Below the pieces are notes generated by a model. The model had not been told where the DNA came from. It saw only the letters and a list, made by a program, of their open reading frames with translations, and ran no database searches. The translations under genes and the position numbers were made by a program. A stretch of DNA of 7,717 nucleotides from Defluviitaleaceae bacterium (GTDB lineage: Bacteria > Bacillota > Clostridia > Lachnospirales > WQUN01): contig WRHA01000327.1 of the NCBI GenBank assembly GCA_009783395.1, forward strand, positions 1 through 7,717, written 5' to 3'. Below, in pieces: positions 1 through 5,780 of the stretch (positions are counted from its first letter, which is position 1; each line of letters opens with the position of its first letter).

Positions 1-584
1 TCACCAAAAGAAGAGGCATTGGGAGCCCCGGTAAAGTTTATCAACTGCGCATTCGCCGGCGGGTCTGTTTGCCACATTTGATGAACATGCAAAGAAGCCG
101 CGCTGTAATAAGAGGGCAACCTGTTAGTTATCGGAAGCGTGAGGGTAGGATGGTGCGGAAGACCGAGGCTGCCGCTCAACAAGTCCATCGAATTATACTG
201 TGTTCTTGCGGAAATATTATTTATTTCATCCATGAGCTGATTAATTTCAAGCTGAAACATCTGCCTTGTTTCCAATGTATGAGTGTCGTTTGCGGCGTCG
301 ACAACAAGGTCGCGAATACGTGTAATAAGTTGGTGTATCTCATGCAAACCGCCTTCCGCCGTTGAAACCATTGCGGTTGCATCCTGTGAGTTTCGAATGG
401 ATTGATGTATCCCTCTGATTTGCGCACGCATACTATCGGCAATGGCGGCCCCTCCGATATCATCCGCAAATGAATTTATGCGAGTGCCGTTTGAAAGACG
501 CTGAATGCTCCTCGCCACCTGCATATTCAGACCCGTCAAGGTTCTGCTTACACTTGTCGCCAATGAATTTGACCTAATTTCCAT
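1..584 (-). CDS. Flagellin, N-terminal part (C-terminus beyond the left edge)
   Basis: Structural subunit of the flagellar filament, exported by the flagellar type III apparatus. I translated it directly; the frame stays open to the window edge. The first 194 residues show the D0/D1 flagellin N-domain: an opening MEIRSNSLATSVSRTLTGLN, then LSNGTRINSFADD (about residues 31-43), the helix AIADSMRAQIRGIHQSIRN (about 48-66), QDATAMVSTAEGGLHEIHQL (68-87) and ANDTHTLETRQ (about 99-109), followed by EINQLMDEINNIS...YNSMDLLSG. After LLSG the sequence becomes proline-, histidine- and tryptophan-containing, as expected for the surface-exposed variable domain. The ATG at 582-584 is chosen because GGAGGTG (complement of 591-597) lies 7-8 nt upstream. 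It follows the dehydratase gene by 60 bp on the same strand, so it may be co-transcribed, although a sigma-D-like promoter is also present. The conserved C-terminal D0/D1 half lies outside the window, so whether the gene is intact is unknown. Confidence 0.95.
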   Translation of the reverse strand, partial: MEIRSNSLATSVSRTLTGLNMQVARSIQRLSNGTRINSFADDIGGAAIADSMRAQIRGIHQSIRNSQDATAMVSTAEGGLHEIHQLITRIRDLVVDAANDTHTLETRQMFQLEINQLMDEINNISARTQYNSMDLLSGSLGLPHHPTLTLPITNRLPSYYSAASLHVHQMWQTDPPANAQLINFTGAPNASSFG

Positions 585-619
585 GTTATGCACCTCCGTT
601 TGCACTTTACCCTACCATT

Positions 620-647
620 ATTTCGGTAAAATACACCTAAAATATTA
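620..647 (-). promoter_or_regulatory. Possible sigma-D (sigma-28)-like promoter for flagellin
   Basis: On the minus strand, ACCGAAAT (complement of 620-627) resembles the sigma-D -10 GCCGATAT at 6 of 8 positions. TAAT (complement of 644-647) lies 16 nt upstream as a weak -35. The -35 overlaps the dehydratase stop codon, and the predicted start would give a short leader carrying the GGAGGTG ribosome binding site. Flagellin genes are commonly sigma-28 dependent, which is the main reason to consider this weak match. A 6-bp inverted repeat (TTTACC/GGTAAA, 606-630) overlaps it but is too weak to call a terminator. Confidence 0.35.
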
Positions 648-2516
648 GCTCATATTTTCAAATCCGGGTACCATTTCTTTCAATTTACATACCAGCGCAT
701 CACGTGAACTTGCATGAACCGCCTTTTTTAGCGTATCGAGGGCTTCGAATAGATATTTCGGTCGAATGTCGATCGGCGAACCGATAAAAATTTTATTGTT
801 CGACGTGGTTTTCATGCCTTCCTCCGACATAAGCAATTCCTCATAAAGCTTTTCGCCTGGGCGAAGGCCGGTTATTTCGATATTTATATCTTTGTACGGC
901 TCAAGGCCCGACAAGCGAATTAACATCTCTGCCAAATCGAGAATCTTTACAGGGTCGCCCATGTCCAAAACGAAGATTTCGCCGCCACGCGCCATTTCTC
1001 CTGCAGACATTACAAGCGAAACAGCCTCGGATACCGTCATAAAGTACCGGATAATTTCCTTGTGCATAACCCTAACAGGCCCGCCCGACGCTATTTGCGC
1101 CTTAAATAACGGAACTACCGAACCGTTTGAACCCAAGACATTTCCGAACCGTACGGCTGTAAATTCCGTTGCGCTTTCGGCGTTCATAGTTTGCACAATC
1201 ATTTCGCAAACGCGCTTTGTCGCACCATAAACATTTGTCGGATTTACCGCTTTGTCAGACGATATAAGCACAAACCTCTTTACGCCATGCAGATCTGCCG
1301 CCCGCGCAATATTAAGCGTGCCGAAAATATTATTTTTCACGGCCTCCTCCGGCGCGCTTTCCATAAGCGGAACGTGCTTGTGTGCGGCAGCATGATAAAC
1401 AAGATTGGGTTTGTACTCTGCAAAAAGCGCGTCCACGCGAGCTTCTTCACGTATGTTAGCGACCTCGGCAACGAGATTTAAATCGCGAAACTTGTAAATA
1501 AGCTCTTGCTGAATTTCATACAATCCATTTTCAACAACATCGACCATCACAAGCCGCGACGCACCATGCGCAGCCGCTTGGCGACACAGCTCCGAACCAA
1601 TCGTTCCGCCTGCACCCGTAACCATAACGACTTGTCCTGCCAAAAATTTTTGGCGAAATCTTTTTACGTCAACTACATCCCGCCCAAGTAAATCCTCAAG
1701 CGAGAAATCTTCAATGCGCGAAACAACCTCTGCCTCAAGAGATTGTGCATTTTCCTCGAAATCCAAAAAGTCGGGAATTTTTTTTAGCTCACACTTGGTT
1801 TTAGCACAAATACTTGAAATACGTCGCTTCTCCTTGCCCGTCGCATGTGAAATTGCCATCAGAATCACTTGAACCCCGTGGCGTTCTGTTAAGCGCGGTA
1901 TATCATTCGTCGTCCCTGCAACCGTAACCTGACGAATCCGCCGCCCCCTCTTTGCAGGGTCATCATCCACGGCACAAACAACCTCAAATCGATGAAACGG
2001 GCTTCTCTCAAGCCCCTGAATAACAGCCGCGCCCATTTCCCCCGCGCCCACAATCAACATTTTTTTTCGATTCTTCGCACCCTTCTGATGCAGAGTACTC
2101 CTGTACGCCCGATACGCCGTTCGAACATACAACGCCCCCGCACCCGCCATAGTCCCCGAAACAAAGTAAACGGTAAGCGGAATTCGATATTCATGGTTGA
2201 TAAAAATCAACCATGTCGCAAACATAAAAACAACCACCGCAACCGCGATGGCATACATACACTTCAAAAACTCATAAGCCTCTGCATAACGCCAAAGGCT
2301 TTCGTACATTCCAAAAAGCCAAAAGCTAAGAAAAAACACAATTACAAAAACACAATAACCAATCAGCATCAAATCAATACGTTCCGAAAGCACAACATCC
2401 GGCCTGCGCACCATCATAAACCACGACACAAAATAGCTCATGGAAAACAGAAAAAAATCCGCCGCCATAATAAAATATTTGCGATATTTCGCGCCCCCCG
2501 TCCAAAACGAGCTCAT
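645..2516 (-). CDS. Membrane-anchored nucleotide-sugar 4,6-dehydratase (CapD/PglF/WbpM-like)
   Basis: Probably an NAD(P)-dependent 4,6-dehydratase that converts UDP-GlcNAc to UDP-4-keto-6-deoxy sugar, the entry step to bacillosamine-, QuiNAc- or FucNAc-type sugars for surface glycans. The 623-aa length fits the large family members. Four hydrophobic segments (about residues 13-36, 47-68, 83-106, 112-132) anchor it in the membrane. A first Rossmann-like domain has IVGAGEMG (155-162). The catalytic SDR domain has VTGAGGTIG (299-307), the family motif HAAAHKHVPLME (375-386), SSDKAVNPTNVYGATKR (419-435) with D421, K422, Y430 and K434, RFGNVLGSNGSVVPLF (456-471) and LRPGEKLYEELL (551-562). The ATG is preceded by AGGGAGTG at about 6 nt. 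It has its own strong promoter and is followed 60 bp later by flagellin, so flagellin glycosylation is a reasonable but unproven role; capsule or exopolysaccharide synthesis is the alternative. Y430 sits where WbpM and PglF have methionine. The exact stereochemistry and substrate cannot be read from sequence. Confidence 0.93.
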   Translation of the reverse strand: MSSFWTGGAKYRKYFIMAADFFLFSMSYFVSWFMMVRRPDVVLSERIDLMLIGYCVFVIVFFLSFWLFGMYESLWRYAEAYEFLKCMYAIAVAVVVFMFATWLIFINHEYRIPLTVYFVSGTMAGAGALYVRTAYRAYRSTLHQKGAKNRKKMLIVGAGEMGAAVIQGLERSPFHRFEVVCAVDDDPAKRGRRIRQVTVAGTTNDIPRLTERHGVQVILMAISHATGKEKRRISSICAKTKCELKKIPDFLDFEENAQSLEAEVVSRIEDFSLEDLLGRDVVDVKRFRQKFLAGQVVMVTGAGGTIGSELCRQAAAHGASRLVMVDVVENGLYEIQQELIYKFRDLNLVAEVANIREEARVDALFAEYKPNLVYHAAAHKHVPLMESAPEEAVKNNIFGTLNIARAADLHGVKRFVLISSDKAVNPTNVYGATKRVCEMIVQTMNAESATEFTAVRFGNVLGSNGSVVPLFKAQIASGGPVRVMHKEIIRYFMTVSEAVSLVMSAGEMARGGEIFVLDMGDPVKILDLAEMLIRLSGLEPYKDINIEITGLRPGEKLYEELLMSEEGMKTTSNNKIFIGSPIDIRPKYLFEALDTLKKAVHASSRDALVCKLKEMVPGFENMS

Positions 2517-2547
2517 TTCGTCACTCCCTGCCCATCATAACGCATTA

Positions 2548-2576
2548 ATTATAGGCTAGTGGTTTTTTTTGGTCAA
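2548..2576 (-). promoter_or_regulatory. Sigma-A promoter of the dehydratase gene
   Basis: On the minus strand TTGACC (complement of 2571-2576) and TATAAT (complement of 2548-2553) are separated by exactly 17 nt, with an A-run at the upstream end of the spacer. This is a near-consensus sigma-A promoter: five of six -35 bases and all six -10 bases match. Transcription would start near 2541, leaving a leader of about 25 nt with the ribosome binding site AGGGAGTG. Confidence 0.8.
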
Positions 2577-2602
2577 CTTGTGAAGATTTTACACAGCGTA
2601 GT

Positions 2603-2616
2603 CGAAACTTGTTTCG
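2603..2616. promoter_or_regulatory. Small palindrome in the divergent promoter region (possible operator)
   Basis: CGAAAC-TT-GTTTCG is a perfect 6-bp inverted repeat whose right arm overlaps the -35 of the rightward promoter, within the divergent intergenic region. The position would suit a repressor site, and the AraC-type regulator two genes on is one candidate partner. A single short palindrome is weak evidence; it could equally be a chance or RNA hairpin. Confidence 0.25.
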
Positions 2617-2637
2617 CTGTTAAGTGATGCGTATAAT
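2609..2637 (+). promoter_or_regulatory. Probable sigma-A promoter of the PHP-regulator operon
   Basis: TATAAT at 2632-2637 is a perfect -10. TTGTTT at 2609-2614 is a partial -35 (TTG conserved) at 17-nt spacing. The start would fall near 2644, giving a leader of about 57 nt before the ATG at 2701. The weak -35 suggests an activator or a low basal level. Confidence 0.55.
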
Positions 2638-2700
2638 TTTGATTCGGGTGGGAATTTTATGTTAGACTGAGCAAAACATCCGACAGGGGGTTTGTTTCGC

Positions 2701-3375
2701 ATGTTTTTGTACGAAACCCATATGCATACATATCCAATAAGCGCGTGCGCCTCTTCCTCACCGGAAGAAATGGTGCAGAATTACAGTAGTCTGGGCTATA
2801 CCGGCGCGATAATCACCGACCATTTTTTTAACGGGAATTGTGGCATCCCGTCGGATTTGAAATGGGACGACATGGTAAAATTATATGCCGAGCCATATTA
2901 CAGGGCGAAGCTTGAAGGTCAAAAGTACAATTTCGACGTATTTTTCGGCATGGAATACGGCTTTCGCGGCACAGATTTTTTACTGTACGGGCTTACGCCG
3001 GAATTTTTGATGGAAAATCCCGGCTTTGATAAATTGCCGCTGTCCCGGCTCAGTGCGATGGTTCGCGCCGAAGGAGGCTACATTGCGCAAGCGCATCCGT
3101 TTCGCGTGGCATGGTGGATTGAAGAAGCCAACCCCAAGCCGGCCGACCACACTCTCCTGGACGGTATCGAAGTCCACAACGCGTCCATGCCCGACAACAT
3201 CAATAAAAAGGCCATGGATTACGCAAAAAAACACGGACTTGCGATTCAAGCCGGAAGCGATGCGCACAACACATTTATACAAAGGCCGAGCGGCATCGTG
3301 CTTAATAATCGTGCCGAAAGTATTTTTGATATAATAAATGCAATAAAATCGGGGCAAGTTGAATTAGTAAAGTAA
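2701..3375 (+). CDS. PHP-domain metal-dependent phosphoesterase
   Basis: A 224-aa single-domain protein of the PHP (polymerase and histidinol phosphatase) superfamily, cytoplasmic, hydrolysing a phosphoester with a cluster of divalent metals. The metal ligands are visible in order: ETHMHT (H7, H9), ITDH (D40, H41), FGMEYG (E85), QAHPFR (H132), IEVHNA (H159) and AGSDAHN (D187, H189). The set is complete, so the enzyme should be active. Length and motifs are compatible with histidinol-phosphatase-like or nucleoside bisphosphate/oligonucleotide phosphoesterases; no histidine genes are adjacent, so no substrate is assigned. The ATG at 2701 is preferred over an in-frame TTG at 2692, because AGGGGG (2685-2690) is 10 nt from the ATG but only 1 nt from the TTG. 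The regulator gene starts 33 bp after its stop on the same strand, so the two probably form an operon. Confidence 0.88.
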   Translation: MFLYETHMHTYPISACASSSPEEMVQNYSSLGYTGAIITDHFFNGNCGIPSDLKWDDMVKLYAEPYYRAKLEGQKYNFDVFFGMEYGFRGTDFLLYGLTPEFLMENPGFDKLPLSRLSAMVRAEGGYIAQAHPFRVAWWIEEANPKPADHTLLDGIEVHNASMPDNINKKAMDYAKKHGLAIQAGSDAHNTFIQRPSGIVLNNRAESIFDIINAIKSGQVELVK

Positions 3376-3408
3376 TCGACATTACTCCACCCAAAAGGGG
3401 CATATCAG

Positions 3409-5007
3409 ATGAACCTCCTTCTCATTGACGCCGACGCCGAAAATATAAAAAATTTTCGTGCACATATACGCGGTGCGTTTCCGGCAATTCGCATTGTTGG
3501 ACATTTTAGCGAAATAAGCGGTGATGTCCAAAAAGCCGTGCGCGATATGAAGCCCGATGTTATTTTATCCGACATCAAATTCTTCGGCGGGCTTCATTTT
3601 GTGCGATTTCGCGAGCTAAACGAGGAGTTTCCCAATGTAAAGTTCCTAATGTATGGCACGTTTAACGAGTCCGATTATATGAAGCGCGGGCGCGATTTTG
3701 GCGTGCTTGATTTTATGTATCGCCCCGTAAAACCCAGCGATTTAAACCGTTGCCTTGAGTTTGCCCTGGAGAGTACGAAAAAAATGAAGGAAAATCGCCG
3801 CATGACGGCGAATATGGAAAACAGCTACCAGCAGAGAATCTTTCAATATGAAGAAATATTTTTGCGTTCGCTTCTCAGCGGCGATGTCGACCGCGAAAAT
3901 GAAATCAACAACGGTTTTGAATATTTCAAAATCCCCTTCGACACAGATTTTTCGGTGCTTATAGTGCGCATAGATCATTACAAACGTGTCGCGCTCGCGC
4001 TGTCCGAACAAGAAAAGCACCTGCGTGTGATAAGCATCTTATCCGTTGTTCGCGGCATTTTGCGCGAGCATAAAACAAAGGCTTTCGTGCGCAGTTTTCA
4101 CGAAATCCCAATAATCCTTAACGCAAATTTCACGGTAGAAGAAAAAGTCCTTCTCGGCGACCGCTTAAAACATGCTATCTTCGAACGCACGGGAATGCGC
4201 TGCACAATCGGCATAGGTCGCACCTATCCTACCCCAATGGAAATCGCAATTTCTGCACGCGAGGCCGACGCGGCCTTTGGGTATCGCTATCGCATGGGCT
4301 ATCATGCCGTTATCCCGATTGAATTCGTGGAGCCTGACAACAACATTACTTTCCGCTATCCCCACGCCCGCGAGCGGCGGCTTGTTTATTCTGCCGTTGT
4401 CGGTGATTACGAATACTGCAAAGGCCTCCTTTCCGAGCTTTTTAACGCCCTCGCACAATCCGGCCCCATGCCGGAAAACCTCGTTGCAAAAATCGTAATG
4501 ACAATCGTCTTTCGCATAAGTCGCTATATAAGCGAGCAAAATCTCCCCTTCGCAGGAGAAGTTGCCCGCTACTTCCCCACAAGCGACATCCTCCGCATCG
4601 CAACAATCGATGACGGCTATCAGTTCATGGACAAAGCCCTGCGCGAATTCTGCACATACGTAGGAAAATTCCATACAAAAGACTCTCTTCGCCTTCACCT
4701 GGCCGCAAAACGCCATATCCAAGAACACTTCTTCGAAAATTTCTCCATAGCCCGAATCGCTGTAAAGTTGGGTACAACCCCCGAAACTTTAAACAAAGTT
4801 TTCATGGAGCGCGAAAAAGTAATGCTTTTCGACTACGTAATGTGGGTGCGTGTACAAGAAGCTCAAAAACACCTCTCCGAATCCGCAACCGAAGAAGATA
4901 TAATCGCCGTCCAAGTCGGCTTCGACGACGTAAAATACTTCCGCTCAATTTTCAAAAAATATGTAGGCGAAACCCCCGCCGAATTCCGCGCACGCTCACA
5001 AGCTTAA
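3409..5007 (+). CDS. YesN-type response regulator: receiver, GGDEF-like middle domain, AraC DNA-binding domain
   Basis: A 532-aa transcription regulator. An N-terminal receiver (about residues 1-120) has LLIDADAEN, the phosphoacceptor context ILSD55IKF and DFMYRPVKP. The middle part (about 145-310) resembles the GGDEF-derived domain of YesN-family regulators (FLRSLLSGDV, FSVLIVRID, CTIGIGRTYPTPMEIAISAREADAAF) but has no GGDEF catalytic motif. The C-terminus (about 425-530) is an AraC/XylS double helix-turn-helix: KRHIQEHFFENFSIARIA, then IIAVQVGFDDVKYFRSIFKK and GETPAEFRAR. Such proteins usually pair with a YesM-type sensor kinase and control sugar or transport genes; no kinase is in the window. 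Three of five receiver signature residues are changed (A8, Y82, R105), so control by phosphorylation is doubtful. The ATG at 3409 follows AAGGGG at 8 nt. The TAA stop at 5005-5007 is also the first triplet of an 88-bp repeat element. Confidence 0.9.
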   Translation: MNLLLIDADAENIKNFRAHIRGAFPAIRIVGHFSEISGDVQKAVRDMKPDVILSDIKFFGGLHFVRFRELNEEFPNVKFLMYGTFNESDYMKRGRDFGVLDFMYRPVKPSDLNRCLEFALESTKKMKENRRMTANMENSYQQRIFQYEEIFLRSLLSGDVDRENEINNGFEYFKIPFDTDFSVLIVRIDHYKRVALALSEQEKHLRVISILSVVRGILREHKTKAFVRSFHEIPIILNANFTVEEKVLLGDRLKHAIFERTGMRCTIGIGRTYPTPMEIAISAREADAAFGYRYRMGYHAVIPIEFVEPDNNITFRYPHARERRLVYSAVVGDYEYCKGLLSELFNALAQSGPMPENLVAKIVMTIVFRISRYISEQNLPFAGEVARYFPTSDILRIATIDDGYQFMDKALREFCTYVGKFHTKDSLRLHLAAKRHIQEHFFENFSIARIAVKLGTTPETLNKVFMEREKVMLFDYVMWVRVQEAQKHLSESATEEDIIAVQVGFDDVKYFRSIFKKYVGETPAEFRARSQA

Positions 5008-5092
5008 GCACGCCAAGCGTGCATTGGACACCGTGGGCATGTGGTGGGGAGCGAAATGTTCGTCGCGAAGCCGGATGCAGTTATCGGGTCTA
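5005..5092 (+). repeat. 88-bp repeat element, copy A (left arm of an inverted pair)
   Basis: This segment matches the reverse complement of 5693-5780 at 82 of 88 positions with no gaps. It begins with the TAA stop codon of the regulator gene. Directly after it comes a perfect hairpin GCACGC-CAA-GCGTGC (5008-5022), then CACC...GGTG pairing potential and a second possible stem CGTC/GATG (5061-5064 with 5074-5077, one G-U pair). It ends at GGTCTA. It lacks a U-tract, so it is not a classical terminator. No known repeat family is recognised. Confidence 0.9.
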
Positions 5093-5207
5093 AGAACAGA
5101 GAGGTTTTAGCAAACGTGCGGGTTTTCCCTTGAATGAATAGCCCCGTAAAGGGGTCGATTTAGTACGTGTTTTTTTGGGGAAATGGTTAGAATAGAGGTG
5201 GGTAAAA

Positions 5208-5349
5208 TTGAAGTTTGAGTGGGATGCGAACATTTGTGTGTTATTGCCTTCGCGGTCGTGATGAAAGCATTATACGAATTATCTCTGCGAGAAAAGCGGA
5301 ACCGGAAGAAGTCGAATTATATGAATTGTACAAGGAGGGCTTAGTGTGA
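5208..5349 (+). pseudogene. brnT: BrnT-family toxin remnant with internal deletion and frame change
   Basis: BrnT is the RNase toxin of the BrnTA type II toxin-antitoxin system. A TTG start at 5208 with AGAGGTGGG (5194-5202) upstream encodes MKFEWDAN, the typical BrnT opening. The frame then hits a stop at 5259. Shifted by one base, the sequence reads FVCYCLRGRDESIIRI, then ISARKAEPEE and VELYELYKEGLV to a TGA at 5347-5349; this is the usual BrnT C-terminus, including the ISARKA motif. About half of the normal length of roughly 90 residues is missing between the two parts, including the KHG-containing segment. The stop overlaps the antitoxin start as GTGA, the normal BrnT-BrnA arrangement. 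A short in-frame ORF from ATG 5224 (41 codons) could still be made but would lack most of the fold. Assignment rests on recognised family motifs, not a search. Confidence 0.75.
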
Positions 5350-5564
5350 AAAGTAAATACAGCGAACCGGATTTTGCAAAAGGAATCAAAAACCCGTATT
5401 TTGACAAATTGAACAGAAAGGTGGATATTATCGTGGAAAATAAAACTTTTACAGTTCCGGTAAGGCATACATCGTACGATGTTTTTACTGAACTGGCTCG
5501 CCACACAAATGAAACGCCGGAAATCATCATGAGAAGGTTATTTATGGATTTGTTGCGGAACTAG
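5346..5564 (+). CDS. brnA: BrnA-like antitoxin (apparently orphan)
   Basis: A 72-aa protein with the GTG start at 5346 sharing bases with the TGA of the BrnT remnant, and AAGGAGG (5332-5338) 7 nt upstream. Its N-terminal part, DFAKGIKNPYFDKLNRKVDI, resembles the leader region of BrnA and related antitoxins. The C-terminal part (SYDVFTELARHTNETPEIIM, then RRLFMDLL) fits a ribbon-helix-helix or small helical DNA-binding domain that autorepresses the operon. With its toxin partner broken, it would be an unpaired antitoxin, either decaying or retained to neutralise a related toxin elsewhere. It lies inside the region bounded by the inverted repeats and upstream of the palindromic terminator. The family call is moderate: the RHH strand (KVDIIVENKTF) departs from typical BrnA sequences. 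Confidence 0.65.
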   Translation: MKSKYSEPDFAKGIKNPYFDKLNRKVDIIVENKTFTVPVRHTSYDVFTELARHTNETPEIIMRRLFMDLLRN

Positions 5565-5644
5565 GCAAAGCTGCAATTGATGCGACACAGCTCATTAAGG
5601 GTTTTCGGAGGTTGCCTATGTTGGTGGAGTAATATACGCGCATG

Positions 5645-5691
5645 AAAAAAAATCGGTGCGGGTAGTGACACTACCCGCACCGATTTTTTTT
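5645..5691. terminator. Bidirectional rho-independent terminator (47-bp perfect palindrome)
   Basis: A perfect inverted repeat with 23-bp arms about A5668: eight A, then TCGGTGCGGGTAGTG, then the mirror image ending in eight T. It makes a very stable GC-rich hairpin with a U-tract in both directions, as expected between convergent genes. It would end brnA transcripts from the left and alaS transcripts from the right. It directly abuts the inner end of repeat copy B (5693). Confidence 0.93.
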
Positions 5692-5692
5692 A

Positions 5693-5780
5693 TAGACCGG
5701 GAAACTGCGTCCGGCTTCGAGACGAACATTTCGCTCCCCACCACATGTCCACGGTGTCCAATGCACGCTTGGCGTGCTTA
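5693..5780 (-). repeat. 88-bp repeat element, copy B (right arm of an inverted pair)
   Basis: Read on the minus strand this begins with TAA, the alaS stop codon (5778-5780), followed by the same GCACGC hairpin (5763-5777), and ends in GGTCTA (5693-5698). It differs from copy A at six sites, three clustered near the inner end. In this copy the second stem is fully Watson-Crick (CGTC/GACG), where copy A has a G-U pair. It lies wholly between the alaS stop and the palindromic terminator, so it is transcribed as the alaS 3' untranslated region. Confidence 0.9.

Noticed and set aside
221..469. Minus-strand 82-codon ORF in the flagellin region
   Set aside because: It is out of frame with the flagellin reading, whose translation matches the family along its whole visible length.
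1992..2540. Plus-strand 182-codon ORF opposite the dehydratase N-terminus
   Set aside because: Its composition is skewed to Lys, His, Asn and Arg with no recognisable motif, typical of an antisense shadow of a membrane-protein gene.
2692..2700. Upstream TTG start for the PHP protein, adding three residues
   Set aside because: The AGGGGG ribosome binding site ends 1 nt before this TTG, too close; the ATG at 2701 has workable spacing and begins right at the family's N-terminal strand.
4842..5093. Plus-strand 83-codon ORF spanning the regulator C-terminus and repeat copy A
   Set aside because: Arg/Pro-rich shadow of the AraC domain continuing by chance into the repeat.
5142..5154. CCCC-GTAAA-GGGG hairpin as a terminator for the regulator operon
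   Set aside because: The stem is only four pairs and no U-tract follows.
5188..5193. TAGAAT as a -10 for the brnT remnant
   Set aside because: It sits directly against the ribosome binding site, so a transcript would start after it, and no -35 lies at suitable distance.
5507..5632. Open frame overlapping and following the antitoxin (ends FVAELGKAAIDATQLIKGF and RRLPMLVE)
   Set aside because: It looks protein-like and could be a fragment of another gene, but has no start with a ribosome binding site and no family I recognise.
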